This document shows positions 42,794 to 52,530 of a stretch of 64,000 nucleotides of DNA, piece by piece. Within the stretch, counting starts at the first letter, position 1. Every line of letters begins with the position of its first letter. The DNA comes from Acidimicrobiales bacterium (GTDB taxonomy: Bacteria; Actinomycetota; Acidimicrobiia; Acidimicrobiales; UBA8190): positions 19,027 to 83,026 of the forward strand of contig DATKSK010000031.1 of NCBI GenBank assembly GCA_035531755.1. Direction: 5' to 3'. A model generated the notes under the pieces. The model was given only the letters and a program-made list of their open reading frames with translations, was not told the origin of the DNA and made no database searches. Made by a program: the position numbers and the translations under genes.

Positions 42794-45202
42794 GTGGGGG
42801 CGTTCAGACTGGTGTTCCGTGCCGAGCTGCGCCGGCGGTGGCGGTCGTGGCTCGCCCTGGCGGTGCTGATCGCCGTGGTCGGTGGCTTCGTGATGGCGGC
42901 GGCCGTCGCCGGGCGGCGAACGGCATCGGCGTTCCCGCGCTTCGTCGCCGCCTACGGTTTCGACAGCGCCGTCTACGCCTACCAGCCGGTCCCGAAGATC
43001 GCCGCTCTCCCCGAGGTCACCTCGGCCCGCCTGGTGCGCGGGCCGGACAACGGGCAACCGACGTGTGCGTGCTCGGGCCAGATCGACTCGGTGACCTTCG
43101 GTGTCCTCGTTCCCCCCGCCGGGAAGCCCATCTTCAAGCTCGTGGCGGGACGGCTGCCGAACCCGTCGGCCCCCGACGAGGTGATCGCCGCCTACCCGCT
43201 GCAGCAGGTGGGCGTGCACATCGGGACGGTCATCCACGTACCGTTGTACGCGGCCTCGCAGCTCGACGCGTACAACAACGCCACCGGCGCGCTGCCGACC
43301 CCCGCAGGCCCGGCGATGGCGTTCCGGGTCGTCGGGTTCGAGGCCTCGGAATTCGATTTCCCATCGGGCAGCACGCCGTCCTACGACATCTCCACGAGCG
43401 CGGCGTTCGCTCGCACGGTCCTGCCCCGGACCGCGTACGGCGACGTGTACTTCGTCCGGCTGCGCCACGGCGCCGCCGACCTGCCGCGCTTCGACCACGA
43501 CGTGAGCGCGCTGGGTGCCCAGGCCAGCAACCAGGACGCCGCCTTGGCGTCGATCGAGGCGTCGATCCATCCCCAGGCCGTCGGGTGGTGGATCCTCGCC
43601 GCCTTGGCCGCCCTCGTCGGCGTGGCCATCATCGGCCAGGCCCTGTTCCGCCAGAGCATCGTGGAGGCCCAGGACTACCCCACCTTGGCGGTGCTCGGTC
43701 TCGAGCGCCGGGAGCTCGTCCTGCTCGGCCTGGCCCGGAACGCCGTGGTGGCGCTGTCCGGCGCCGTCGGGGCCGCGGCGGTGGCGGTGGCCATGTCCCC
43801 GATCGCCCCCCTCGGTGAAGCCCGGACGGCCGAGCCGTCGACCGGCGTCACCGTCGACCACCTCGTCGTGGGCCTGGGGGCGCTCGCCGTCGTGGTCGCG
43901 GTGGTGGCGCTCGGCACCTGGCCCGCGAGCCGGGCCGCGGGGACCCTGCGGCCCCGCGCCCGGGACGCGGCGTCACGCCCGTCGACCGTGGTCACCCGTC
44001 TGGCCGCCGCCGGCGCGCCGCCGAGCGCGGTCGTGGGCGTCCGCAACGCCCTCGAGCGGCGCAGCGGCGGGACGACCGTCCCCGTCGGCTCGGCCCTCCT
44101 CGGCACCGTCCTGGCTGTCGTCGCGCTGATCGGGACGGGGGTGTTCGGCGCCAGCCTGTCGCACCTCACGGCCACGCCGCGGCTCTACGGCGACGATTAC
44201 CAGCTCAACTTCACCAACCCCAACGGGGGCCCGCCCGACCCTGCCCTGCTCCACAGCCTGGAGCACGACCCGGCCGTGACGGCGATCACCGAGGGCTTCG
44301 CCGTCGAGGTCGCCGTGGGCAAGGTGTCGGTGGGGGCGGTGCTCGGGACCCCCGTGCGGGGGCCGCTCCTGCTCACGTCGGTCCGTGGGCACGCACCGCG
44401 GGGCGACGGCCAGATCGGCCTCGGTGCCACCACGATGCGACAGGCCGGGGCCCATCTCGGGTCCGTGGTGCCCGTCACGGTGTCGACACCCTCAGGAGCC
44501 CGGCGCACGGTGCCGTTCCGGGTGGTGTCGCAGAACTCCTTCCCGGTGCTCGGCGGGGCTGTGAGCCTCGGGACCGGTGCCGCCGTCACCCTGGCGGCGT
44601 ACGAGGATGCCGCGTGCCCGCCGGGCCCCGGGCGCGCCGGGTGCGTACAGGCCTTCGTCTCCCAGCCGATCGGTGGCGGGATCCTGGCGAGCGTCGTCCC
44701 CGGTCCGCGGGGTCAGGCGGCCGTGCACCACTACTTCAGCGCCTACCGGGCCATCACCGCGCTCCCGATCGTCCCGACGTCGCTCGTGAACTTCGGGGAG
44801 GCGGTGAACTTCCCCCTGATCTTCGGGATCATGCTGGCCGTGTCGGGGGCCGCCACGTTGATCCACCTCCTGGTGGTGAGCGTGGCGCGCCGGCGCCAGG
44901 AGATCGGGCTCCTCAAGGCGTTGGGGTTCGTGAACAGCCAGGTCGCATCGTCGGTCATCTGGCAGGCCACGACCATGGCGCTCATCGGCATCGTGATCGG
45001 CGTGCCCGTGGGCATCGTGATCGGCCAGGAGGTGTGGCGGGCGTTCGCCGACAACCTCGGCGTCGTCCCCGTACCCGTCGCGCAGGCGTGGCTCCTCGTC
45101 GCCCTCGCGGTGGGCGTGATGGTAGTTGCCAACGTGCTGGCCATCGCGCCCGCGCTGGTGGCGACACGTTCGCAGCCCCGCCAGCTCCTGCGGGCGCAGT
45201 GA
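42794..45202 (+). CDS. FtsX-like ABC permease
   Basis: About 802 residues with two FtsX units. One membrane helix near the N-terminus (WLALAVLIAVVGGFVMAAA) is followed by a large outside domain, three helices (residues 255-370), another helix, a second outside domain and a C-terminal three-helix set ending ALAVGVMVVANVLAIAPALVATR. The block ARRRQEIGLLKALGF is the usual coupling segment. Four GTG codons run in series from 42785; GGGGAGG (42779-42785) best supports 42791 or 42794. The cognate ATPase is not adjacent; the one at 37422 fits. Confidence 0.87.
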   Translation: MGAFRLVFRAELRRRWRSWLALAVLIAVVGGFVMAAAVAGRRTASAFPRFVAAYGFDSAVYAYQPVPKIAALPEVTSARLVRGPDNGQPTCACSGQIDSVTFGVLVPPAGKPIFKLVAGRLPNPSAPDEVIAAYPLQQVGVHIGTVIHVPLYAASQLDAYNNATGALPTPAGPAMAFRVVGFEASEFDFPSGSTPSYDISTSAAFARTVLPRTAYGDVYFVRLRHGAADLPRFDHDVSALGAQASNQDAALASIEASIHPQAVGWWILAALAALVGVAIIGQALFRQSIVEAQDYPTLAVLGLERRELVLLGLARNAVVALSGAVGAAAVAVAMSPIAPLGEARTAEPSTGVTVDHLVVGLGALAVVVAVVALGTWPASRAAGTLRPRARDAASRPSTVVTRLAAAGAPPSAVVGVRNALERRSGGTTVPVGSALLGTVLAVVALIGTGVFGASLSHLTATPRLYGDDYQLNFTNPNGGPPDPALLHSLEHDPAVTAITEGFAVEVAVGKVSVGAVLGTPVRGPLLLTSVRGHAPRGDGQIGLGATTMRQAGAHLGSVVPVTVSTPSGARRTVPFRVVSQNSFPVLGGAVSLGTGAAVTLAAYEDAACPPGPGRAGCVQAFVSQPIGGGILASVVPGPRGQAAVHHYFSAYRAITALPIVPTSLVNFGEAVNFPLIFGIMLAVSGAATLIHLLVVSVARRRQEIGLLKALGFVNSQVASSVIWQATTMALIGIVIGVPVGIVIGQEVWRAFADNLGVVPVPVAQAWLLVALAVGVMVVANVLAIAPALVATRSQPRQLLRAQ

Positions 45203-45289
45203 CCGGCGTGGGCGCCCACCCGACCACGGCGGCCGGTCGGTTCGCGCCGGGGCGGTTATGGCGGCGACCTGGGCGGTGACCGCCGCGCC

Positions 45290-46441
45290 CTACTGCCGCA
45301 ACGCCGCCGCGACGTCCTGCGGCGACGGCATGGCGGCGATCTCCTCGGCGACCTGCCGGGCACGCGTCGCGTAGGAGGCGTCGCCGAGCACGGTGCGCAG
45401 GTGCGACCGCACGGCGTCCGCGGTCACCTCGCCCGGAAGCAGGCGGCGCGCCACGCCGGCCTCGGCGATGAGCTCGGCCACCGTGAAGTTGTCGGCGCTC
45501 TGCGGCAGCGCCACCGACGGGAGCCCGTGTGCCAGGAGCCCGAACATGGTGCCCGCGCCGGCGTGGTGGACCACCGCCGCGCAGTGCGGTAGCACGGCGG
45601 CCTGGGGCACGAATTGCTCCACGCGGGCATTGCCTGGAACCGGCCCCAGCGCCGCCGGGTCGTTGTCGCGCCCGATGGTGGCCAGGACGTTGACGGGCTC
45701 GTCCGCCAGGGCGTCGAGCACGAGGCGGAAGAGGTCGACGGCGTTGTTCGAGAAGGTCCCGAGGGTGACGTAGACGAGAGGCCGGCCAGGGTCGTCCCAC
45801 GACACGGGCAGCGCCGGCGGATCGGGCAGCGGCAACGGCGACGGGCGCAGGGGCCGGGCCCGCTCCAGGCCGTCGGCCCCGTGGTCGAGCGACGTCGGGC
45901 AGATCGTCAGGGTCGTGCCGGCGTGGACGCCCGCCCAGGGCGCCGCGTCCATGCCGAGCTCGCGCCACATCGGCGAGACGGCGTCGGCCGCAAGGTCGAG
46001 GACACCGCGGTCCATGAGCGCGCCGATGGCGTGCATCACGCCGCGCGCCCCGGTGGCCGCCGCCGCCAAGGGGGCGGCGAAGGCGTAGGGGTCGAAGACG
46101 ACGAGGTCGGGCTCCACCTCCCGGCACAGCGCCAGCAGGTCGTCGAGGACCAGGGCCGTGCCGACCTCGCCGAAGAGCCGGGGGACGAAGTAGGCCTCGA
46201 TGCGCGCCGGCGCCAGCCCGTCGCCCGGGATCCCGCGGGTCCTGGCCCGGAGCGCCGCGAACCACTCGTCGAACGACGGGCCGGTGGCGCGGAAGGCCAG
46301 CCCGTGGCCGGCTACCGCCGGTGCCGCGTCGGGGCCGCTGGCCACGACGACGTCGTCACCCTGGGCCGCGAAGGCCTCGGCGAGCGGCAGCAGGGGCAGG
46401 ATGTGTCCTGCCTGGGGCACACAGTTGACGACGATCCGCAC
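45290..46441 (-). CDS. UGT/MGT-family glycosyltransferase
   Basis: A 383-residue GT1-type enzyme. The N-terminal acceptor half starts RIVVNCVPQAGHILPLLPLAEAF. The C-terminal donor half has VYVTLGTFSN, EQFVPQAAVLPHCAAVVHHAG and GAGTMFGLLAHGLPSVALPQSADNF, the nucleotide-sugar signature of macrolide and antibiotic glycosyltransferases. The start is GTG 46441 with GGGAGGCGAG directly upstream. It lies between two FtsX permeases but on the opposite strand. It could glycosylate a lipid, natural product or toxin. Confidence 0.88.
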   Translation of the reverse strand: MRIVVNCVPQAGHILPLLPLAEAFAAQGDDVVVASGPDAAPAVAGHGLAFRATGPSFDEWFAALRARTRGIPGDGLAPARIEAYFVPRLFGEVGTALVLDDLLALCREVEPDLVVFDPYAFAAPLAAAATGARGVMHAIGALMDRGVLDLAADAVSPMWRELGMDAAPWAGVHAGTTLTICPTSLDHGADGLERARPLRPSPLPLPDPPALPVSWDDPGRPLVYVTLGTFSNNAVDLFRLVLDALADEPVNVLATIGRDNDPAALGPVPGNARVEQFVPQAAVLPHCAAVVHHAGAGTMFGLLAHGLPSVALPQSADNFTVAELIAEAGVARRLLPGEVTADAVRSHLRTVLGDASYATRARQVAEEIAAMPSPQDVAAALRQ

Positions 46442-46678
46442 CTCGCCTCCCGGGTGGGCGATCCGGGGGGGCAGGGTACCGCACTCCCCGCCGGGGGGCC
46501 GAGCCTCGCGTCGACGCGCCAGGATGCCGATGAGCGTGGTGCTGGCACCAGCGCGAGACACGGGCTGACGCCCTTGGACACCCCACCGGATCGGGCCACA
46601 CTTCGATGCGGACGGGTCAGATCGACAGGCGGAGGTCGACCGGGACGTGGGTGGACCAGGGCTCGCCGGCGGATCATC

Positions 46679-49183
46679 GTGAGCGGAGGGCTCCCCCGCT
46701 TCGCCTGGTACCGGTTCCGGACCACCATCCGCGTCCGCGGGGGCGGGTATCTGACCCTCGTCGTCTTGGTCGGACTGGTGGGCGGGATCGCCATGGGGGC
46801 TGTGGCCGCGGCGCGCCGGACGCAGTCGTCGTTCCCCGCCTACCTGGCCAGCACCGATCCCTCCGACCTGGTCGACACGACGGCGAAGCTCGACCCGGTC
46901 TCGGGCGTCCCCAACTACGACCCGGTGGCGGTGCGCGCCCTCACCCGCCTCCCCCACGTCCGGCGCGTCGAGACCCTCGTGGGGTTCAACAACGTCCTCA
47001 CCCTCGGGCCCGACGGCAACCCCGGCGGCGGCATCGGTGCGCACGGAGGGCCCCAGGCACTGCTCTACGGGAGCCTGGACGGCGAGTACTCCACTCAGGA
47101 CCGCGTCTCGGTCGTCGCCGGCCGCATGGCCGACCCGCGACGGCCCGGCGAGGTCGTGATGACCGCCGCCGCAGCCGAGGAGTTCGGCCTGCACCTCGGT
47201 GCGACGGCGAGCCTGGGCTTCTACACCAATGCGCAGGCGGACGATCCCGCCTACGGCACGGCGCGCCTCGAGCCGGTGCGCCGCATCGACGTCACGCTCG
47301 TGGGCATCGTGTCGTCGAACGACGCCGTGGTCCGCGACGACACCGACAGTGCGACCACGTTCATCCTCTTCACGCCGGCGCTGGCGCGGCCTCTCGCCGT
47401 GTGTTGCGGGGCGTTCGCCGTGAGCGGGCTCCAGCTCGACGGCAGCAGCCGGGCGGTGAGCACGGTCGAGGGCGAGATCGCCCGGGCGATGCCGGGCATC
47501 CCGCCGAACTTCTACGTCACCTCGGCCACCGAGGCCAAGGCGGAGCGCGCCATCAGGCCCGAATCCCTCGCCCTGGGGGTGTTCGGCGGGATCGCCGCGG
47601 TGGCGGCCCTGCTGCTCGCCGGACTCGTGATCGGCCGCCAGCTGCGCGCCGGGGCCGACCAGGCTCGCACGATACAGGCGCTCGGCGCCGGCCCGGCCAT
47701 GACCACGGCCGACGCGCTCTTCGGGATCGTCGTCGCCGTGATCCTGGGCGCCCTGTCGGCCGCCGCCGTGGCCGTCGGCTTGTCGCCCCTCGCTCCTGTC
47801 GGCGCGGCGCGGCCGGTCGACCCCACGCCGGGGGTGGCGGTCGACTGGACGGTGCTGGGTGCCGGGGTGGCCGTGCTCGTGGTCGGTCTCGCTGCGGTCG
47901 CCGTCGCGCTCGCGTACCGCCAGGCACCGCACCGGCTGGCCGGCCGGCCGCAGCGTGCGGCGGCGGCGAGATCCGCGCTGGCCAGGGCGGCGACGGCTTC
48001 GGGACTCCCGGCGCCGGCGGTGACGGGGATCGGCTTCGCCCTGGAGCCCGGGGGTGGTGCCGGCGCCGTCCCGGTGCGCGCCGCCATCGTGGGCGCCGTC
48101 CTGGCCATGACCGTGGTCGTCACGACCGTCGTCTTCGGCGCCAGCCTCGACACGCTCGTGGCACGCCCGGCGCTGTACGGATGGAACTGGGACGAGGCGC
48201 TCAACTCGTACTTCGGCGGTAATGCCGGCATCCCCGCGCCGCAGGCCAGGGCACTTCTCGATGCCGACCGGTTCGTGGCCGGGTGGACGGGCGTGTTCTA
48301 CGGGACCGCCCAGATCGACGGGCGGACGGTGCCCGTCCTGGGGGCTCGCCCCGGCGCGGCCGTGGCTCCCCCCGTGCTGTCGGGAACGACCCTGCGCGCA
48401 CCCGATCAGATCGTGCTCGGGGCCACCACGATGGCCGACCTGCGCGAGAAGTTGGGCGAGTGGGTCCGGGTGAGCCTGGCGGGTGGGGTCACGGCTCGGC
48501 TCCGCGTCGTGGGGACGGCCACGCTGCCCACCATCGGCTCCAGCGGCAAGCTGCACACCACCATGGGGACCGGGGCGATGCTGTCGTCGGCGATCGTCGA
48601 AGGCCAGACAGGCAACGGGAGCGATCCCAACGTGATCTTCGTCAGGTTCCGCTCCGGCGCGGACCCCACAGCGGCGCTGCGCTCACTGCGGCGGGTGGCC
48701 GCCGGCCTGAGCGCACAGGCGAACGGTCCGGTGTCCGTGCTGCCCGTGCAGCGTCCCGCCGAAATCGTCAACTACCGCTCCATGGGCACCACGCCCGCCT
48801 ATCTCGGTGCCGGGCTGGCCGGCGGTGCGGTGATCGCCCTCGGGTTGACCTTGGTGGCGACCGTCCGGCGCCGACGACGCGACCTGGCCCTGTTGAAGAC
48901 GCTGGGGTTCACGCCGCGACAGCTGGCGGCCGCCGTGGCCTGGCAGTCGAGTGTGGCCGTCGCCATCGGCACCGTCGTGGGGGTACCGCTCGGGATCGTG
49001 CTCGGTCGGGTCCTGTGGGACGTCTTCGCGCACCAGATCGACGTCGTGCCGGCACCGAGCATTCCCGGTCTCTCGGTCGCGCTCATCGCGCTGGCCGCGC
49101 TGGTGCTCGCCAACCTCGTCGCCGCCGTCCCCGGGCGCATCGCCGCCCGGACGTCGACGTCCCTGCTCCTGCGGGCGGAGTGA
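46679..49183 (+). CDS. FtsX-like ABC permease, second copy
   Basis: About 834 residues with the same order as the permease at 42794: helix YLTLVVLVGLVGGIAMGAVA, outside domain, helices 300-400, helix VRAAIVGAVLAMTVVVTTVVF, second outside domain, coupling segment RRRRRDLALLKTLGF and final helices ending VLANLVAAVPGRIAART. The C-terminal LLLRAE resembles LLRAQ in the first copy. The start GTG 46679 lacks a clear ribosome-binding site. The outside domains differ strongly between the two copies, suggesting different cargo. Confidence 0.85.
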   Translation: MSGGLPRFAWYRFRTTIRVRGGGYLTLVVLVGLVGGIAMGAVAAARRTQSSFPAYLASTDPSDLVDTTAKLDPVSGVPNYDPVAVRALTRLPHVRRVETLVGFNNVLTLGPDGNPGGGIGAHGGPQALLYGSLDGEYSTQDRVSVVAGRMADPRRPGEVVMTAAAAEEFGLHLGATASLGFYTNAQADDPAYGTARLEPVRRIDVTLVGIVSSNDAVVRDDTDSATTFILFTPALARPLAVCCGAFAVSGLQLDGSSRAVSTVEGEIARAMPGIPPNFYVTSATEAKAERAIRPESLALGVFGGIAAVAALLLAGLVIGRQLRAGADQARTIQALGAGPAMTTADALFGIVVAVILGALSAAAVAVGLSPLAPVGAARPVDPTPGVAVDWTVLGAGVAVLVVGLAAVAVALAYRQAPHRLAGRPQRAAAARSALARAATASGLPAPAVTGIGFALEPGGGAGAVPVRAAIVGAVLAMTVVVTTVVFGASLDTLVARPALYGWNWDEALNSYFGGNAGIPAPQARALLDADRFVAGWTGVFYGTAQIDGRTVPVLGARPGAAVAPPVLSGTTLRAPDQIVLGATTMADLREKLGEWVRVSLAGGVTARLRVVGTATLPTIGSSGKLHTTMGTGAMLSSAIVEGQTGNGSDPNVIFVRFRSGADPTAALRSLRRVAAGLSAQANGPVSVLPVQRPAEIVNYRSMGTTPAYLGAGLAGGAVIALGLTLVATVRRRRRDLALLKTLGFTPRQLAAAVAWQSSVAVAIGTVVGVPLGIVLGRVLWDVFAHQIDVVPAPSIPGLSVALIALAALVLANLVAAVPGRIAARTSTSLLLRAE

Positions 49184-49207
49184 CGCGCGCCCGCGCCGGC
49201 CGCACCC

Positions 49208-49331
49208 GGTCGTCGGCGCTCACCCGGTTGTCGGCGCTCACTCGGTCGTCGGCGCTCACCCAGTCGTCGGCGCCCACTCGGTCGTCGGCGCCCACCCGGT
49301 CGTCGGCGCCCACTCAGTCGTTGGCGCTGAC
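49208..49331. repeat. Seven-unit 18-bp minisatellite at the acyl-CoA dehydrogenase 3' end
   Basis: Units of ggtcgtcggcgctcaccc start at 49208 and run in register to 49331. The last unit contains the final codons (Ser-Ala-Asn-Asp-stop) of the dehydrogenase. Units differ by one to four bases and alternate ccc and ctc ends. The array lies between the convergent FtsX and dehydrogenase stops. Confidence 0.93.
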
Positions 49332-50612
49332 TTCGGAGAGCAGGTCGGCGAACTTCGTGCGGGCGGCCGCACGCCGGGTGGGCACGTGCTCGGTGGGCAC
49401 CTCGGCGGGCGTGTAACGCTTGAGCACCTGGCGGGCCACGGTCACCTTGTGCACCTCGTCGGGGCCGTCGTAGATGCGCGCCGCGCGCGCCGCACGGTAC
49501 ATGTGCTCGAGCGGCATGTCGGTGGAGAACCCGAGCGACCCGTAGGCCTGGATGGCGCGGTCGATGACGTTGTAGAGCACGCCCGCCCCGTAGTACTTGA
49601 TCATGGCGATCTCGACGCGCGCCGCCGGCGCGCCGTCGCGGTCCATCTTCCAGGCCGCCTGCAGCGTCATGAGGCGGGCCGCGGCCATCTCGGCCATGGA
49701 GTCGGCCACCCAGCTCTGGACCATCTGCTTGTCGGCGAGCAGCGACCCGTGCAGATAGCGCGACACGGCCCGCTCGCACAGCATGTCGAAGGCGCGCTGG
49801 GACTGGCCGAGCCAGCGCATGCAGTGGTGGATGCGCCCCGGCCCGAGCCGCATCTGGGCCAGGCGGAACCCCTCGCCCTCGTTGCCGACGAGGTTCCCGG
49901 CCGGCACCCGGACGTCGCGGTAGACGATCTCGGAGTGGCCGCCGAACTTGCCGAAGTGCGGGAAGGGGTGCTCCATGGTGGAGACGTCGCGCACGATGTC
50001 GACGCCGGGCGTGTCGGCCGGCACGACGATCATCGAGCAGCCGACGTAGGGGTGCACGTCGGGGTTGGTGACGCACATCACGATGAGGAAGTCGGCGATC
50101 GACCCGTTCGACGTGAACCACTTGTGCCCGTTGATCACCCACTCGTCGCCGTCGCGCACGGCCGTGGTGGCGATGAGGGTGGGGTCGGCGCCCGCCCCCG
50201 GCTCGGTCATGGAGAAGGCGCTGCGCCGGGTGCCGTCGAGCAGGGGCTCGAGCCACTGGGCGCGCTGGTCCTCACGCCCCGACGCCTCGATCCCGACGGC
50301 CAGCAGCTCGGCGTTGCCGGAGTCGGGCGCGTTGTTGCCGAAGACGAAGGGGGCGATGAAGCAGCGGCCCAGCACTTCGTGGAGCAGGCCCAGGCGGACC
50401 TGGCCGAAGCCCATGCCCCCGAGCTCGGGCGGCATGTGCGCGGCCCACAGGCCCTGGCGCTTGACCTCCTCCTGGAGGGGGCGCACCGCCCGGGCGAGGT
50501 CGTCGCTCTCGAGGTCGAGGGTCTCGAGGGGCACGATCTCCTCGTCGACGAAGGCGCGTGCCCAGGCCAGCTTGGCCTCGTAGTCGGGTTCGGTCTCGAA
50601 GTCCCACGCCAC
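49314..50612 (-). CDS. Acyl-CoA dehydrogenase
   Basis: A 432-residue flavoenzyme. N-terminal helices are followed by [19 protein letters not shown] (FAD and substrate contacts), [12 protein letters not shown] and the C-terminal [41 protein letters not shown] split signature ([15 protein letters not shown]). It should oxidise an acyl-CoA and pass electrons to ETF. GTG 50612 has GGAGGCAGGAAC upstream. It is divergent from bioB with only 50 bp between starts, so their promoters overlap. Confidence 0.92.
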   Translation of the reverse strand: MAWDFETEPDYEAKLAWARAFVDEEIVPLETLDLESDDLARAVRPLQEEVKRQGLWAAHMPPELGGMGFGQVRLGLLHEVLGRCFIAPFVFGNNAPDSGNAELLAVGIEASGREDQRAQWLEPLLDGTRRSAFSMTEPGAGADPTLIATTAVRDGDEWVINGHKWFTSNGSIADFLIVMCVTNPDVHPYVGCSMIVVPADTPGVDIVRDVSTMEHPFPHFGKFGGHSEIVYRDVRVPAGNLVGNEGEGFRLAQMRLGPGRIHHCMRWLGQSQRAFDMLCERAVSRYLHGSLLADKQMVQSWVADSMAEMAAARLMTLQAAWKMDRDGAPAARVEIAMIKYYGAGVLYNVIDRAIQAYGSLGFSTDMPLEHMYRAARAARIYDGPDEVHKVTVARQVLKRYTPAEVPTEHVPTRRAAARTKFADLLSEVSAND

Positions 50613-50650
50613 GTTCCTGCCTCCTGTTCCGAGCCTCGTGGGCCGCCCGC

Positions 50651-50662
50651 TACCGTGTGCCG
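50651..50662 (+). promoter_or_regulatory. bioB: Leaderless -10 for bioB
   Basis: TACCGT at 50651-50656, then 6 nt, then GTG 50663. A GTG at 50657 in frame touches the -10 and is less likely. Confidence 0.5.
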
Positions 50663-51763
50663 GTGCCTGCCGACGTGACCGCTCCCCCAACGCGTAGCAC
50701 CGTCTCCCTCAGAGCGCCCGTCGAGCGCTGCCCGGTGCTCCTCCCCGAGCCCCCGAGCGCGTCCGGGGCCCGGGCCCGCATCGCCGCCGCCGGGGTGGCG
50801 CTGCTCGACGAGCACCGGCTCCTCGAGACCGAGGAGCTGGTGAGCCTGGCGGTGGTGCCCGACGAGTCGGTGATGGCACTGGCGTCGTTGGCGCACGAGG
50901 TGCGGCTGGCCTGGTGCGGCCCCACCGTGGAGGTGGAGGGGATCCTCTCCGCCAAGACCGGGGGCTGCCCCGAGGACTGCCACTTCTGCGCCCAGTCGTC
51001 GCGCTTCGACACGCCGGTGAAGGCCACCCCGTTCCTCGACACCGACGAGGTCCTCCGGGCCGCGGCGGAGACCGCCGAGCTCGGGGCCACCGAGTTCTGC
51101 ATCGTGCTGGCGGTGCGCGGCCCCGACGAGCGCACCCTCACCCGCATCCTCGAGCTCGTCCCCCTGGTACGCGAGCGCACCGGGCTCAACGTGGCTGTGT
51201 CGGCCGGCATCCTCACCGACGACCAGGCGCGGCGCCTGGCGGTGGGGGGCGTGCACCGGTACAACCACAACCTCGAAACGGCCCGGTCCTACTTCCCGCA
51301 GGTCGTCACCACCCACGGGTGGGACGAGCGCGCCGAGACCTGCCGGCTGGTGCGCGCCCACGGCATGGAGTTGTGCTGCGGGGCGCTCGTGGGCATGGGC
51401 GAGTCCGACGCCCAGCGTGTCGAGCTGCTGCTCCAGCTGCGCGCCCTCGACCCCACCGAGGTACCCGTCAACTTCCTCAACCCCCGGCCCGGCACCCCGC
51501 TCGGCGACCGGCCCGTGGTGGGCGCCTGGGAGGCCATCCGCTGGATCGCCCTGTTCCGCCTGGCGCTCCCGGGCGTCATCCTGCGCTACGCCGGCGGACG
51601 CGAGGTGACGCTGCGGGACCTGCAGGCCATGGGCATGACCGCCGGCATCAACGCGCTCATCGTGGGCAACTACCTCACCACGCTGGGTCGCTCCCCCGCC
51701 GAGGACCTGCGCATGCTCGAGGACCTGCGCATGCCGCTCGGGGCGCTCACCGCCGCGCTGTAG
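50663..51763 (+). CDS. bioB: Biotin synthase
   Basis: A 366-residue radical SAM enzyme that inserts sulfur into dethiobiotin. The 4Fe-4S motif is [16 protein letters not shown] (CxxxCxxC). The 2Fe-2S ligands are visible as Cys in [18 protein letters not shown] and other Cys, with the Arg ligand in [22 protein letters not shown] is the usual substrate-pocket block. A roughly 45-residue N-terminal extension is typical of actinobacterial BioB. Other biotin genes are not in the window, but a BsaP-like auxiliary protein is encoded at 55830. Confidence 0.95.
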   Translation: MPADVTAPPTRSTVSLRAPVERCPVLLPEPPSASGARARIAAAGVALLDEHRLLETEELVSLAVVPDESVMALASLAHEVRLAWCGPTVEVEGILSAKTGGCPEDCHFCAQSSRFDTPVKATPFLDTDEVLRAAAETAELGATEFCIVLAVRGPDERTLTRILELVPLVRERTGLNVAVSAGILTDDQARRLAVGGVHRYNHNLETARSYFPQVVTTHGWDERAETCRLVRAHGMELCCGALVGMGESDAQRVELLLQLRALDPTEVPVNFLNPRPGTPLGDRPVVGAWEAIRWIALFRLALPGVILRYAGGREVTLRDLQAMGMTAGINALIVGNYLTTLGRSPAEDLRMLEDLRMPLGALTAAL

Positions 51764-51822
51764 CGCCGGGCGCCGGGCGCCGGGCGGCGGAGGCGGCGGT
51801 GGCGGAGGCGGCGGCGGCGGCG
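51764..51822. repeat. Low-complexity GC repeat between bioB and the GrpB-like gene
   Basis: Imperfect gcgccgg and ggcggaggcggc units fill the 60-bp space between the convergent stops. No gene is seen. Confidence 0.7.
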
Positions 51823-51823
51823 G

Positions 51824-52456
51824 TCAGTTGGGGCGCCACCCCGTGTGGGTCGCCCAGGCCTCGGCCCGCCCCATGATCGCGGCGATCACCGGCGACTTCG
51901 CCTCGGCGTAGTAGTTGACGTCGCGCCAGTGCCGGGCGGCCAGGCGGCGCTTGGTGTCTTCGTACAGGCGGCGGTCGTCGGCGTCGAGGCGCAGCCAGTC
52001 CCGGAACAGCACGTGGCGCCGCTCGTCGTCGGACCCCGCCGCCCACACGTGCACGTGCACGTCGCGCCCCGCCGTGCGGAACATGCGGTGGCCGGGCTCG
52101 CGCACCCGCAACAGGTAGCCGGCCCGCTCCAGGTCGGGCGCGAACGCGACCTCGTCGTCGGGGTCCTCCACCGTCACCTGGATGTCGACGATGGGCTTGG
52201 CGGCGAGCCCGGGGACCGCCGTCGACCCCACGTGGTCGATCCGCCGGGCGCGCCCGCCGAGGGCCCTGGCGATCGCGGCCCGCTGGCGCTCGAAGACGGC
52301 GGGCCATGTCGGGTCGGGATCGGCCAGGACCACGGGTCGCTCCTCGCGCCCGCCGACGAGGACGGCGTCGAGGTACGCGTCGAAGCCGGGGTCGCCCGGC
52401 ACGCCGCCCCGCATGTCGCCCGGCATGTCGCCCGGCCCACCGGTCCGGTCCGTCAC
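51824..52456 (-). CDS. GrpB/UPF0157-family nucleotidyltransferase-fold protein
   Basis: A 210-residue protein. The family core is visible: ADPDPTWPAVFERQRAAI, IDHVGSTAVPGLAAKPIVDIQVTV, RDVHVHVWAAGSDDERRHVLFRDWLR and YYAEAKSPVIAAIM. The GSTAVPG..KPIVDI block is the nucleotidyltransferase-like active site. The N-terminus has short Gly-Asp-Met repeats coded by catgtcgcccgg units. The start is GTG 52456. No function is established for the family. Confidence 0.88.
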   Translation of the reverse strand: MTDRTGGPGDMPGDMRGGVPGDPGFDAYLDAVLVGGREERPVVLADPDPTWPAVFERQRAAIARALGGRARRIDHVGSTAVPGLAAKPIVDIQVTVEDPDDEVAFAPDLERAGYLLRVREPGHRMFRTAGRDVHVHVWAAGSDDERRHVLFRDWLRLDADDRRLYEDTKRRLAARHWRDVNYYAEAKSPVIAAIMGRAEAWATHTGWRPN

Positions 52457-52530
52457 GGGGCCATCATTCCGTACCGCCTCTATCCTCGGGGCCGGGCGGG
52501 GACGGGCTCCGGCCGGCGAGGAGGCGGGAC

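Noticed and set aside
49208..49331. CRISPR array
   Set aside because: Units are contiguous with no spacers and are made from a gene end. No cas genes are present.
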